Assembly: GCA_914767715.1 (NCBI GenBank)
Contig: OU612069.1
Coordinates: 2,850,001 to 2,914,000, forward strand
Length of the DNA stretch: 64,000 nt
Direction: 5' to 3'
Source: Membranipora membranacea
Taxonomy: Eukaryota; Bryozoa; Gymnolaemata; Cheilostomatida; Membraniporidae
In this document: positions 1 through 11,945 of the stretch, one piece after another
How the letters are laid out: the number at the start of each line of letters is the position of its first letter
Numbering within the stretch: the stretch's first letter is position 1
The notes under the pieces: generated by a model
Databases searched by the model: none
Seen by the model: only the letters and a program-made list of their open reading frames with translations
What the model was told of the DNA's origin: nothing
Position numbers and translations under genes: made by a program

Positions 1-126
1 CTCAGGATTTGTTTGCTTGTTGTTGAAGTCGCTTTCTTTATTTATTGCGTATGCCTCTTGTTGTGTACTCTATTCTAGATCACCTTGCTTGCATCGCTAT
101 TTTTGGCAGAGATGAATAATAAAGAT

Positions 127-1084
127 AACATCAAACTTTTGCATGAGAATTATGTGTGGTATTTGTTGTGGGTATTTGATTTCATTTGTGATAAGCTATG
201 CTCTTACTGCACTGCCAATCCCAGTGATTTGCAAAATAGATTATTATGGCTAAATAGAAATTTGAATTTTAGGAATGTTAAATAAGTGATTTTGCGGGTG
301 AACCGGATAAATCCAGGCAACATCAAACTTTTGCATGAGAATAATGTGTGGTATTTGTTGTGGGTATTTGATTTCATTTGTGATAAGCTATGGTCTCATT
401 GCACTGCCAATCCCAGTGATTTGCAAATAGATTATTATGGCTAAATAGAAATTTGAATTTTAGGAATGTTAAAAAAGTCATTTTGCGGGTGAACCGGATA
501 AATCCAGGCAACATCAAACTTTTGCGTGAGAATAATGTGTGGTATTTGTTGTGGGTATTTGATTTCATTTGTGATAAGCTATGGTCTTATTGCACTGCCA
601 ATCCCAGTGATTTGCAAATAGATTATTATGGCTAAATAGAAATTTGAATTTTAGGAATGTTAAAAAAGTCATTTTGCGGGTGAACCGGATAAATCCAGGC
701 AACATCAAACTTTTGCGTGAGAATAATGTGTGGTATTTGTTGTGGGTATTTGATTTCATTTGTGATAAGCTATGGTCTTATTGCACTGCCAATCCCAGTG
801 ATTTGCAAATAGACTACTATGGTTAAATAGAAATTTGAATTTTAGGAATGTTAAAAAAGTCATTTTGCGGGTGAACCGGATAAATCCAGGCAACATCAAA
901 CTTTTGCGTCAGAAGAATGTGTGGTATTTGTTGTGGGTATTTGATTTCATTTGTGATAAGCTATGCTCTTATTGCACTGCCAATCCCAGTGTTTTGCAAA
1001 TAGATTATTATGGCTAAATAGAAATTTGAATTTAAGGAATGTTAAAAAAGTCATTTTGCAGGTGAACTGGATAAATCCAGGCAA
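127..1084. repeat. 191-bp tandem repeat array, five units
   Basis: Five consecutive units begin at 127, 319, 510, 701 and 892, each with AACATCAAACTTTTGC, giving a period of 191-192 bp. A partial sixth start stops at about 1084 after the GGATAAATCCAGGCAA block. Units differ at only a few positions; the first is the most diverged. Each unit carries a 60-codon open frame that repeats with the array and has no coding character. This looks like a satellite or the internal repeat of a larger element whose left side lies outside the window. Confidence 0.95.
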
Positions 1085-1936
1085 TGATTTCAATAGCATC
1101 ACATTACACAAATTATATTATGCCTTTCTACCCTGGCGGCTCGATTTGTCAGCCTTTAAATCAATATGTATACAAAGACATTTTTACATCATGGGGATTC
1201 ATTTTCACCTGTGGCGATGGCCTTGGTTAGTCCATATGAATTGGTTCACCTGGATCAAATCTAAAATTATTTACGATTATTTTTTATGTTTACAAGAAAT
1301 GCTCTAGGTTTTTATTGATTTACTTGCCATCACAAACATGAAATGTTGCGAGAAGAGGATGCATATACTTTGTCATTAAAGGAGCTTGCTACTGATGTAT
1401 GGAACTTGCATTTGAGGGCATCGCTCTAGCAAATTTTGTATGATGTGATGCTCATCAGCAAAACAGCACAATAATATCGAGGTCGCCTACGTCAAGCCTA
1501 AAATTCTTAGCAACATTAAAAACTTTTCTTAGTAATTTCTTGTCTATGGTACATATGCTCGTGTCACATACACTGTATGTGACATGCCTATATTGCACTG
1601 TCATGGTTGCCATGGTCCTAATCTGATTAATTGTTATACTCTTCCGCATTTACTTCCATTTTTTGCACATTTAATTACCATCTAAATGCGGAGGTTGGCC
1701 ATCAAAATAATGACGTATCATCCCACCCGTTTCTATTTTTACGACCTATTTATACAGGTCAGTATAAAGAACAGTGGTTTTTGCTTTGAAGAATCAGTTA
1801 CAATTAGGAGTTACGATCGGGAATTACGTGTGACAGTTACAACTTGGCGTTGCAATTTATCAGTTGCCTGGGGCATTTGCCCCAGGATGTAGTTCAGTAA
1901 TAAAATCATCAAACTGCCGAAAAACTGCATTCAGTA
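1085..1936. other. no gene seen
   Basis: No recognisable coding sequence. A short perfect palindrome, GTCACATACACTGTATGTGAC, lies near 1563-1583. The remainder is AT-rich and without repeats that recur in the window. Confidence 0.5.
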
Positions 1937-2194
1937 TTATAAAGTAATCTCATATGAACTCTGCCAGCAGTGAACTGTCGTAATCTTTCTCGATCCGACA
2001 CTCGTGTGCAAAATAGGCAGACAATACATCAAGAGGGAAACTACAAAACTTTTGAACATCATGGAAGCTAATGGCTTTGTACTTAGATGCAACATTTTTT
2101 TACCAACATACATTCTTTGACTTGCTTTGCCAGCTATTCTTTGCACATAATCTTCAAATCTCAGGTATTTCACCCGACAATTTTTCGGTGCCAT
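1937..2194 (-). mobile_element. LINE reverse transcriptase C-terminal fragment
   Basis: The minus strand encodes about 85 residues that read like the region after the polymerase core of non-LTR reverse transcriptases: a VKYLRFEDYVQRI block, then ASQRMYV, then FKSFVVSLLMYCLPILHTS, matching the family pattern of a KYLG-type block, a KAxxRL helix and a FxSFVxSxLxYCxP segment. Upstream on this strand the frame is broken by stops and no catalytic YxDD region is visible. It is a dead remnant, probably of a CR1, Jockey or L2-like element; the clade is inferred. Confidence 0.65.
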
Positions 2195-2959
2195 CTCAGA
2201 CGTACCCTCAGCTGTTTATGCTCATGGCGTTTTACACCTTTAAAATACTATGGGACATGCTAATATCAAAACTCAGTTTTCGAATCCTCCCAGGTTGAGA
2301 GCCCTGATATTACATAATCAAGTAGTAACTAGAAACCAGAAGTATTTTATATCTGATATAATATGCCTTCATAATAAGAATACTACTACTATTAAGGCTT
2401 CTTTGAGGGAAGGATTTGGGATTTTAACGTGACATTTATTTTCGCACAAATCAGAAGCATTGCCCAATCTATTCTTAAAAATTGTACTTGAAAGACATTA
2501 ATTTATGTTTGAAACAACCCTAATAATTAATCTTCAATAATGTTTAATTGACATTGTTTCCTCAATCAATCCTTGTTTAAAATGTGATAGTGTCAGGCTG
2601 TATTGGGATGTCCAACATTATTTTGAGGTGTATCTTAACAGTGGTCTCTTTATTAAGTTGTTGTAACTTTATTGCAGAAACTGAGGACTGTAACCTGTTA
2701 ATAAAAGTGACGTTTTAAAATTGGTACTTGTAACATTAAAACACATTAAAACACATTAAAATATTTGACATCAAATTGTTGTGAACGATTTAGAAGCAAA
2801 TACAAAATAGAATAAAGCAACTTAATTATCTTGACTTACAAATTTTGACACCTTCACATAAGTATGGTGATTCCTGGTTGGTGAGCTATAATATTGGTGC
2901 TGTTGTAGGTACTGAACCCATTAATAAAATGACATACAATGACTACGTACAAAAACTAG
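2195..2959. other. no gene seen
   Basis: AT-rich sequence with no coding signal. The first hundred bases may be decayed upstream sequence of the adjacent LINE remnant. Confidence 0.4.
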
Positions 2960-3368
2960 GTCACAACCATAGATTTAAAAAACAGTATAGATAGGACATT
3001 GGGCTTCAGTAACTTTGCATTATGTCCCCACCCGTATCGTCATTGTGCCACCCGCAGTGTCGCGTTATGCATAGCGTAACTGCCAGTTGGTTTATAGTCA
3101 GCACCTTTTGTCTTTCATGATGTTAACCTTATCAGAAAGTGTCCAATGAGAGAAGGCTATACTGAGTAAAACGACTTCTGAGCCAATCACAATGTTGTAA
3201 GAACATGATTGGCTGGAAGGTCGTTTTACTAACAGTCATGTGACACCCAGCCTTATGGCCTAGATTGCTAAAATTCCTAGATCTGAGGCTAAAGTAGCTA
3301 TCATATTATTGGGTAGACAGGAGCACACAATGACCTATCTATACTGTTTTTAAATCTATGGTCACAAC
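2960..3368. mobile_element. 393-bp MITE with 8-bp target duplication (hAT-like)
   Basis: The element runs 2968-3360. Its ends are inverted repeats of nearly 40 bp: CATAGATTTAAAAAACAGTA on the left and the reverse complement, with small differences, on the right. The 8-bp GTCACAAC stands immediately outside both ends (2960-2967 and 3361-3368), a clean target site duplication. Inside, 3168-3230 forms a second hairpin around CGACTTCTGAGCCAATCAC. There is no open frame. An 8-bp duplication is typical of hAT and P superfamilies, so the element is probably a non-autonomous hAT-type MITE; the superfamily is inferred from duplication length only. Confidence 0.85.
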
Positions 3369-3589
3369 AAATTTATGTGGCAATTGCATACATGTTGAAT
3401 CATACCTGACAAGTCTCCCTTTTTGGTAGGGAGCCTCCCAGTTTTTAGGGGTATTTTCCACCTCCTCCCTATCTCCCTTTTTCCTCCCTTTTTTCAGCTT
3501 CCTTCACCCAGAAGACTTTTTAAGCTTCTTGTTGCAAGAAAAACTATGTTTTCCTACCCCCACAGTACATATATCTAGATATAATTGCC

Positions 3590-6269
3590 ACTGCGTTTCA
3601 TACCCAAGAATTGTTGGACAATTCTGTACAATTCTAGAATTGTTCGAAACTGACCCATACATCATTGCCCAACCAGCTACCATTATTGTGTAATTAACCC
3701 TGCCTGCTAAATAAATTACATTCATTATTGCTATTGTATAGTCAATTCTAGTCAATATTATATAATTGGATTGACATTGTATTCAATGAGTTTGTATTAG
3801 GATGACCAGGCAAGATCTCCTGTAATGAATAGATATTGCTGTGCAAGGTAGCATCAAAGTCTATAATGCGGGAGGCCCAGGTTCAATTTCCCGCCGGGGC
3901 AAATCTTTTCTTTTCGTCATGATGGCAATCGAAAGCATTCCATTCGAATTGTCCGCTCACAATTTTTGTAAGCACAGAAAGCTCTTAGTAATGAGTATGA
4001 TGACCCGACAAAATACTTATGTTCAACTCTTCTGTGTTTTACCATACCCTACGTTATATTTTGTGCAATCTGTTAATATTGGCAGCAACTGCATAAATAG
4101 AATACATCAGCTAAACTATGCTAGCAGAATTATCAGAAAACTTTGCTACTAATAAAAATGTACAACATCATTCACCAGTTGAGCGAGGAATTACTTTGTA
4201 TCAATTGTCCTACATGCCTAAGTGGAGAGAAGTGATACGTGAATGAGGCCATATTTTCCACAGAACCACTGATTACTGAAAATATGCTGACTGATGCTAA
4301 AAAAACTCAAACTTGGTGTCACAGCAAGTAGTACGAGTACTGATTATTGGCATCGTCTAAACTACGCTTCTTGTGATTATTGAGAGTGAATGGCTCTCAG
4401 CTATTTCTTTTTGTTTTGTTAGCAAAAGATGCTCTGAGCATGGAGTTAGCTCTGATTGTTATGGTATGTGGGCTGAGGGAGGCAAAGTTAAATCAACTAT
4501 TGTAAGCCTGGTATATATTCATTACCTGTCTACAAAGGAGCTCTTATTTGTTGTAATACTATATCATTCTCAGCCATCTCAGTTATATGGTGTACAGGAA
4601 GCAATTTTGGCATTTTTCTCTCTCACTCTTGGATGGTAGTTCCCTAGTAGGTGTTGGCACTAGTACAGATAGTATTAAAATGTTAGACTAAGACTAGTAG
4701 CAACACCGTTTAAAGTAATAAACCTTTCAATCTAATGGAGAGAGTTGAGTTTGATAGACATAATACAGGCTTCTCAGATACACAATAATTATATTGGTTG
4801 TATTTTTGCTCTTTAAACCAGGCCTGCATGTCATTCACTATGGTTCCATGCCTCGAATGAGTGGTCCAATTTTGATTTTGAAACTGAAAAACATCTGCCA
4901 CGGCCGAGACTTGAACCCGGATCGCCCGCGTCAATTGCCCTTCAAGGCATTGTGTGCAAGCCACCACGCCGCCTATTTGGAATAATTGTTTGATTCAACA
5001 AGCTATTTGTATTCGCGTCACAAAATGTCATTCGGCAGAAGCGGAAGTTGACTTATTAAAGGTCATTCCCATGTATCGATCAAATTTAAAACTGGTGTCA
5101 AATCGATCTATGGAAACATAGTGAATAGGTCACAATGTCTTTACCTATTGATATCCACACAGTTGGAAGCTTTGGAGGCTATCACCACGAATCTCCCTAA
5201 TGCTCATTTTTCTGTCAGTAATGCCCATTGATATCTCATCTCTCATGTGTACACTGCAAGCGTTATCGTGTGAATAACCGGTTATATATTTTAAATGAGG
5301 TACTTCCTACGGGTCAAATTTTCTCCGATTTATTCTTACTGATTTTCTAGGGAATTTTTCATTTCCAAAAAATGACTTCATCAGGGCAGGAGTGCCAAAG
5401 GTTGAAATTGGTTGGCTCGTTTTCAGTCCCATCCAGTGGAAAAGACAAATATAAAGCATCACATTTCAGTAGTAAGTATCTGTCGTGTAAGAGGAAAAAC
5501 TCAGCACAAGTCTGAATTCCCCTTGGAAAAATCCCAATCGGGGATTGTGAGCTGATACTTAGACTGAGTCCCCAGTACTTTCAACTCTTCCTGTTCAGTC
5601 CTATTATGTCATATTATCTTTGTAATTGAGCACAGGCCTCTCACTTGTTTCCTGGTAGTTATCTTCAATATTTTATGAATCACTTAGTTGGCAATGCTCC
5701 CAAATGATTACGTTTAACTTTGTTTATTAATTTGATTTGGTGACTTAAAGTCTATGGGAATTGGGGAGTCCCCTAACTGGAATTGTTTTGTATGGGGAAA
5801 CACCATGAAACAAATCGTTTTCAAGTTGTATTATATGATTTTATGCCAAAAGATTGATAAAAGCCTGACAGTGATTAATTTTATTTGGGGAAACCCCTAA
5901 CTGGTAATGTTTTTTATGGGGAACTCACACTCTTTGCACTGTTTCCTGCTGGGATTTGAACCTGGGCCTCCAACATTATAGACTTTGATGCTACCTTGCA
6001 CAGCAATATCTATTCATTACAGGAGATCTTGCCTGGTCATCTAAATACAAACTCATTTGATACAATGTCAATCCAATTATATAATATTGACTAGAACTGT
6101 AAAGGCTTATACTATAACTATACGATAGCAATGATGAATGTAATTTATTTAGCAGGCAGGGGTAATTACACGATAGTGGTTGCTGGTTGGGTAATGATAT
6201 ATGGGTCAGTTTCGAACAATTCTAGAATTGTACAGTATTGTCCAACAATTCTTGGGTATGAAACGCAGT
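3590..6269. mobile_element. Foldback transposon copy A, ~310-bp terminal inverted repeats
   Basis: Both ends carry ACTGCGTTTCATACCCAAG, left at 3590 reading inward and right as its reverse complement ending at 6269. The inverted repeats extend about 310 bp inward (3590-3905 and 5950-6269), passing a tRNA-like B box (GGTTCAAATCC type) at their inner edge. The left body, about 3906-4700, is shared with the large palindrome at 12.5-17.9 kb; 4700-5940 is not, and holds a tRNA-like SINE. No transposase was recognised in any frame, so this is probably a non-autonomous element. No flanking duplication is convincing. Confidence 0.8.
4897..4973 (-). repeat. tRNA-like SINE head
   Basis: On the minus strand this begins GGCGGCGTGGTGGC, contains a short stem around TTGAAGG in the anticodon position, and ends with the B box GGTTCAAGTCTC followed by GGCCGTGGC. 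It resembles a tRNA but has no proper paired acceptor stem and an overlong variable region, so it is a tRNA-derived SINE rather than a functional tRNA. The identical copy is at 8723-8799. Confidence 0.6.
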
Positions 6270-7222
6270 GTGCCTATCTACATACCATCTCTCCTCGTTC
6301 GGATAAAGTGCAACAATATAATTTGTAAAATCAGGTAAAATTATGCATTTCATAATATTAACTCTCTAATTTTGGCTAAAACAAATGACAACAACGGCCA
6401 AATTACACCTTCACTGCGGGACGCGCAGAGTGGTACTCCGGGTCGGGAGTTCGTCCGCGGAGATCTCCTGATTTCTTGGTCTACCAACTTGTCATGTATG
6501 TGTTGAATACAACTAACTTCAGATTAATTGTGCGTTTATAAATTTGAAGATACATGTAAAAACAATAAAATACAAAAAATGAACTTACGTATTCAGCCTT
6601 AGACTTAAGATATGTGTAATATGGTGGTGTAATGATACGCTAATTCTCCTGTAGTGTAGTAAATATTGAGGAGAAAATTTTCCCAAACAGGTGGGTTTGA
6701 CTATAAAACTGATTTCTTTCTACATTTTGATGTCTTAGTTGGGTGACGGCTAAATGACTAATGCTATAAGAAAACTGTATGATATGCGACAAGAATAGAT
6801 TGTTTAGACTTGGCTAGCCACAGCTTAGATAATTTTGGGTATATAATGAGCTAGGACATAAAATTCACATCATGCTGAGAAAAAGTTACATCAAAATCTA
6901 TGACCTTGCTTGAATATTGGCCTCTATTATGTAATGTTAATTTAGGTGAGGCAAAAACTGGGTGCATCACCTGTATACCGATACACAGGCCTTCTTGTGT
7001 ATTTCTTAGGATTGAAATATTTCATAGATGTTTGATGGGTATCTCTGGCTTAGATTTAATTCATAATACTGGGTAAGGTCGATTGACTGACACAAGTACC
7101 AGTAGATGAATTATGCGACCTCATTTAATCCCCCCACTCAAAAACTTTGACCCCATCCAGAAAAAATTAGAACCAGTAGTATTGAATTTGGATTGGAAAT
7201 AGTAAATCAAATATCTATCGCT
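6270..7222. other. no gene seen
   Basis: Between the foldback element and the hairpin MITE. No coding frame is convincing. A GC-richer patch near 6415-6470 contains short inverted repeats and might be a decayed tRNA-like element, but no A or B box is clear. Repeated at 10096-11048. Confidence 0.4.
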
Positions 7223-7345
7223 ACCTATTCTCTAGTCAAGGGGCTGTTGCCTGCGTTTGGGATTTTGTGGCGCTCCGTTTGATAGTGAAACGGAGCGCCA
7301 CAAAATCCCAAACGCAGGCAACAGCCCCTTGACTACCTATTCTCT
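7223..7345. mobile_element. 101-bp perfect hairpin MITE with 11-bp target duplication
   Basis: Element 7234-7334 consists of two perfectly complementary 47-bp arms (outer AGTCAAGGGGCTGTTGCCTG, inner CGGAGCGCCACAAAATCCC) around a 7-base loop, GATAGTG. The 11-bp ACCTATTCTCT lies directly on both sides (7223-7233, 7335-7345). Duplications of 9-11 bp are typical of Mutator-like transposons, so a MULE-type MITE is the best guess. Perfect arms imply recent insertion or gene conversion. Confidence 0.85.
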
Positions 7346-8722
7346 TGCTATCTTGCAGCTATCTTACGGAGAGTTATTTAACCAGATTGACACAATTGAT
7401 TGTTCTGCTTGGTGCTTGGAGTTTGAAATAAAACCTGTATACATATTTGGTATGTTGAAAGTTCTTTCAACCTAACGGTTCATCAATGAATATCAACATT
7501 TCACCAACCTACTCCAGATTAATACCAAAAGGTTTAATTTTTTTAACATTTGATTTCAAACCAATTGCATGCAATTGAGTAATGTGGCTAGTATCGGGCG
7601 AAACGACGTCGATGAGTTTGTATTAGGATGACCAGGCAAGATCTCCTGTAATGAATAGATATTGCTGTGCAAGGTAGCATCAAAGTCTATAATGCGGGAG
7701 GCCCAGGTTCAATTTCCCGCCGGGGCAAATCTTTTCTTTTCGTCATGATGGCAATCGAAAGCATTCCATTCGAATTGTCCGCTCACAATTTTTGTAAGCA
7801 CAGAAAGCTCTTAGTAATGAGTATGATGACCCGACAAAATACTTATGTTCAACTCTTCTGTGTTTTACCATACCCTACGTTATATTTTGTGCAATCTGTT
7901 AATATTGGCAGCAACTGCATAAATAGAATACATCAGCTAAACTATGCTAGCAGAATTATCAGAAAACTTTGCTACTAATAAAAATGTACAACATCATTCA
8001 CCAGTTGAGCGAGGAATTACTTTGTATCAATTGTCCTACATGCCTAAGTGGAGAGAAGTGATACGTGAATGAGGCCATATTTTCCACAGAACCACTGATT
8101 ACTGAAAATATGCTGACTGATGCTAAAAAAACTCAAACTTGGTGTCACAGCAAGTAGTACGAGTACTGATTATTGGCATCGTCTAAACTACGCTTCTTGT
8201 GATTATTGAGAGTGAATGGCTCTCAGCTATTTCTTTTTGTTTTGTTAGCAAAAGATGCTCTGAGCATGGAGTTAGCTCTGATTGTTATGGTATGTGGGCT
8301 GAGGGAGGCAAAGTTAAATCAACTATTGTAAGCCTGGTATATATTCATTACCTGTCTACAAAGGAGCTCTTATTTGTTGTAATACTATATCATTCTCAGC
8401 CATCTCAGTTATATGGTGTACAGGAAGCAATTTTGGCATTTTTCTCTCTCACTCTTGGATGGTAGTTCCCTAGTAGGTGTTGGCACTAGTACAGATAGTA
8501 TTAAAATGTTAGACTAAGACTAGTAGCAACACCGTTTAAAGTAATAAACCTTTCAATCTAATGGAGAGAGTTGAGTTTGATAGACATAATACAGGCTTCT
8601 CAGATACACAATAATTATATTGGTTGTATTTTTGCTCTTTAAACCAGGCCTGCATGTCATTCACTATGGTTCCATGCCTCGAATGAGTGGTCCAATTTTG
8701 ATTTTGAAACTGAAAAACATCT

Positions 8723-8799
8723 GCCACGGCCGAGACTTGAACCCGGATCGCCCGCGTCAATTGCCCTTCAAGGCATTGTGTGCAAGCCACCACGCCGCC
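8723..8799 (-). repeat. tRNA-like SINE head, duplicate copy
   Basis: Same sequence as 4897-4973, carried along in the 3,826-bp duplication. It is not an independent insertion. Confidence 0.6.
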
Positions 8800-11048
8800 T
8801 ATTTGGAATAATTGTTTGATTCAACAAGCTATTTGTATTCGCGTCACAAAATGTCATTCGGCAGAAGCGGAAGTTGACTTATTAAAGGTCATTCCCATGT
8901 ATCGATCAAATTTAAAACTGGTGTCAAATCGATCTATGGAAACATAGTGAATAGGTCACAATGTCTTTACCTATTGATATCCACACAGTTGGAAGCTTTG
9001 GAGGCTATCACCACGAATCTCCCTAATGCTCATTTTTCTGTCAGTAATGCCCATTGATATCTCATCTCTCATGTGTACACTGCAAGCGTTATCGTGTGAA
9101 TAACCGGTTATATATTTTAAATGAGGTACTTCCTACGGGTCAAATTTTCTCCGATTTATTCTTACTGATTTTCTAGGGAATTTTTCATTTCCAAAAAATG
9201 ACTTCATCAGGGCAGGAGTGCCAAAGGTTGAAATTGGTTGGCTCGTTTTCAGTCCCATCCAGTGGAAAAGACAAATATAAAGCATCACATTTCAGTAGTA
9301 AGTATCTGTCGTGTAAGAGGAAAAACTCAGCACAAGTCTGAATTCCCCTTGGAAAAATCCCAATCGGGGATTGTGAGCTGATACTTAGACTGAGTCCCCA
9401 GTACTTTCAACTCTTCCTGTTCAGTCCTATTATGTCATATTATCTTTGTAATTGAGCACAGGCCTCTCACTTGTTTCCTGGTAGTTATCTTCAATATTTT
9501 ATGAATCACTTAGTTGGCAATGCTCCCAAATGATTACGTTTAACTTTGTTTATTAATTTGATTTGGTGACTTAAAGTCTATGGGAATTGGGGAGTCCCCT
9601 AACTGGAATTGTTTTGTATGGGGAAACACCATGAAACAAATCGTTTTCAAGTTGTATTATATGATTTTATGCCAAAAGATTGATAAAAGCCTGACAGTGA
9701 TTAATTTTATTTGGGGAAACCCCTAACTGGTAATGTTTTTTATGGGGAACTCACACTCTTTGCACTGTTTCCTGCTGGGATTTGAACCTGGGCCTCCAAC
9801 ATTATAGACTTTGATGCTACCTTGCACAGCAATATCTATTCATTACAGGAGATCTTGCCTGGTCATCTAAATACAAACTCATTTGATACAATGTCAATCC
9901 AATTATATAATATTGACTAGAACTGTAAAGGCTTATACTATAACTATACGATAGCAATGATGAATGTAATTTATTTAGCAGGCAGGGGTAATTACACGAT
10001 AGTGGTTGCTGGTTGGGTAATGATATATGGGTCAGTTTCGAACAATTCTAGAATTGTACAGTATTGTCCAACAATTCTTGGGTATGAAACGCAGTGTGCC
10101 TATCTACATACCATCTCTCCTCGTTCGGATAAAGTGCAACAATATAATTTGTAAAATCAGGTAAAATTATGCATTTCATAATATTAACTCTCTAATTTTG
10201 GCTAAAACAAATGACAACAACGGCCAAATTACACCTTCACTGCGGGACGCGCAGAGTGGTACTCCGGGTCGGGAGTTCGTCCGCGGAGATCTCCTGATTT
10301 CTTGGTCTACCAACTTGTCATGTATGTGTTGAATACAACTAACTTCAGATTAATTGTGCGTTTATAAATTTGAAGATACATGTAAAAACAATAAAATACA
10401 AAAAATGAACTTACGTATTCAGCCTTAGACTTAAGATATGTGTAATATGGTGGTGTAATGATACGCTAATTCTCCTGTAGTGTAGTAAATATTGAGGAGA
10501 AAATTTTCCCAAACAGGTGGGTTTGACTATAAAACTGATTTCTTTCTACATTTTGATGTCTTAGTTGGGTGACGGCTAAATGACTAATGCTATAAGAAAA
10601 CTGTATGATATGCGACAAGAATAGATTGTTTAGACTTGGCTAGCCACAGCTTAGATAATTTTGGGTATATAATGAGCTAGGACATAAAATTCACATCATG
10701 CTGAGAAAAAGTTACATCAAAATCTATGACCTTGCTTGAATATTGGCCTCTATTATGTAATGTTAATTTAGGTGAGGCAAAAACTGGGTGCATCACCTGT
10801 ATACCGATACACAGGCCTTCTTGTGTATTTCTTAGGATTGAAATATTTCATAGATGTTTGATGGGTATCTCTGGCTTAGATTTAATTCATAATACTGGGT
10901 AAGGTCGATTGACTGACACAAGTACCAGTAGATGAATTATGCGACCTCATTTAATCCCCCCACTCAAAAACTTTGACCCCATCCAGAAAAAATTAGAACC
11001 AGTAGTATTGAATTTGGATTGGAAATAGTAAATCAAATATCTATCGCT

Positions 11049-11171
11049 ACCTATTCTCTAGTCAAGGGGCTGTTGCCTGCGTTTGGGATTTTGTGGCGCT
11101 CCGTTTGATAGTGAAACGGAGCGCCACAAAATCCCAAACGCAGGCAACAGCCCCTTGACTACCTATTCTCT
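11049..11171. mobile_element. 101-bp perfect hairpin MITE, duplicate copy
   Basis: Identical to 7223-7345, including loop and 11-bp flanks, because it lies in the second tandem copy. Confidence 0.85.
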
Positions 11172-11679
11172 TGCTATCTTGCAGCTATCTTACGGAGAGT
11201 TATTTAACCAGATTGACACAATTGATTGTTCTGCTTGGTGCTTGGAGTTTGAAATAAAACCTGTATACATATTTGGTATGTTGAAAGTTCTTTCAACCTA
11301 ACGGTTCATCAATGAATATCAACATTTCACCAACCTACTCCAGATTAATACCAAAAGGTTTAATTTTTTTAACATTTGATTTCAAACCAATTGCATGCAA
11401 TTGAGTAATGTGGCTAGTATCGGGCGAAACGACGTCGATGCATCAATTCCATGTCGTCTACCAAATACATTTTCTAGAAGGTTCGACCATTACGACAGGA
11501 TTTCCATAATGCAACTATAGTCTGGAGTTCCAATCATTTCCACAAATTCCTGCTAAAGGAATACCCACACTGATATTTAAGCTGTTATATGAGACCAGTA
11601 GCTTAGACAGGCGGCTGGGTTGCCAGATTAGGTAAACTGAGCCCCCCAGACTTTTGCCCCCCCCCCCCGGCGAGGGATT

Positions 11680-11945
11680 AGGGGATTGTAGGGCCATTAC
11701 AGCAGTTAAGATTTAAATGATAAATGATTGCCTGGACAGCCTTGTAGCAGATAATCTTTCAAAGCTCTCAGCTTATTATTATCGCCTGCATTGATATCTT
11801 TAGAATTTACAGTGACCACCAGACATTCTGCACAAACAAATTCTATTGTGTCATTGAACTATAGGTCTATTTCAGTTACCCTTGCTTCTCTCTACCCACA
11901 TACCATAAAATTCAGAGCTTGTACTCCATGCCCAGAGCATCTTCA
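11680..11945. repeat. Inverted copy of the palindrome's central spacer plus arm fragment
   Basis: Sequence from GGGCCATTACAGCAGTTAAG to CATACCATAAAATTC matches, in reverse complement, about 15540-15775, the central spacer of the 12.5-17.9 kb palindrome. The last 50 bases (CTCCATGCCCAGAGCATCTT) match that element's arm at about 17030-17050. This is a rearranged scrap of the same element. A poly-C tract lies just before it, near 11657-11670. Confidence 0.7.

Larger units (their letters stand above)
3786..7614. repeat. Tandem duplication, copy 1 (3,826-bp period)
   Basis: Every base compared in this segment recurs 3,826 bases downstream. Identity begins at the ATG of 3786 and ends at the ATG of 7612-7614, where copy 2 begins, so the copies overlap by three bases. 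The unit contains most of foldback copy A, a tRNA-like SINE and a 101-bp perfect hairpin. No difference between copies was noticed, so the duplication is very recent or an assembly artefact. Confidence 0.93.
7612..11440. repeat. Tandem duplication, copy 2
   Basis: Second copy of the 3,826-bp unit, apparently identical to the first and ending with GACGTCGATG at 11431-11440. It starts inside the left inverted repeat of the foldback element, so this copy of the transposon lacks its outer 196 bases and retains only the right end (to 10095). The short motif ATG is present at the left edge, the junction and the right edge. Confidence 0.93.

Noticed and set aside
453-1017. Repeated 60-codon frames on the plus strand and 64-codon frames on the minus strand
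   Set aside because: They recur with the 191-bp tandem unit and exist on both strands; an artefact of the array.
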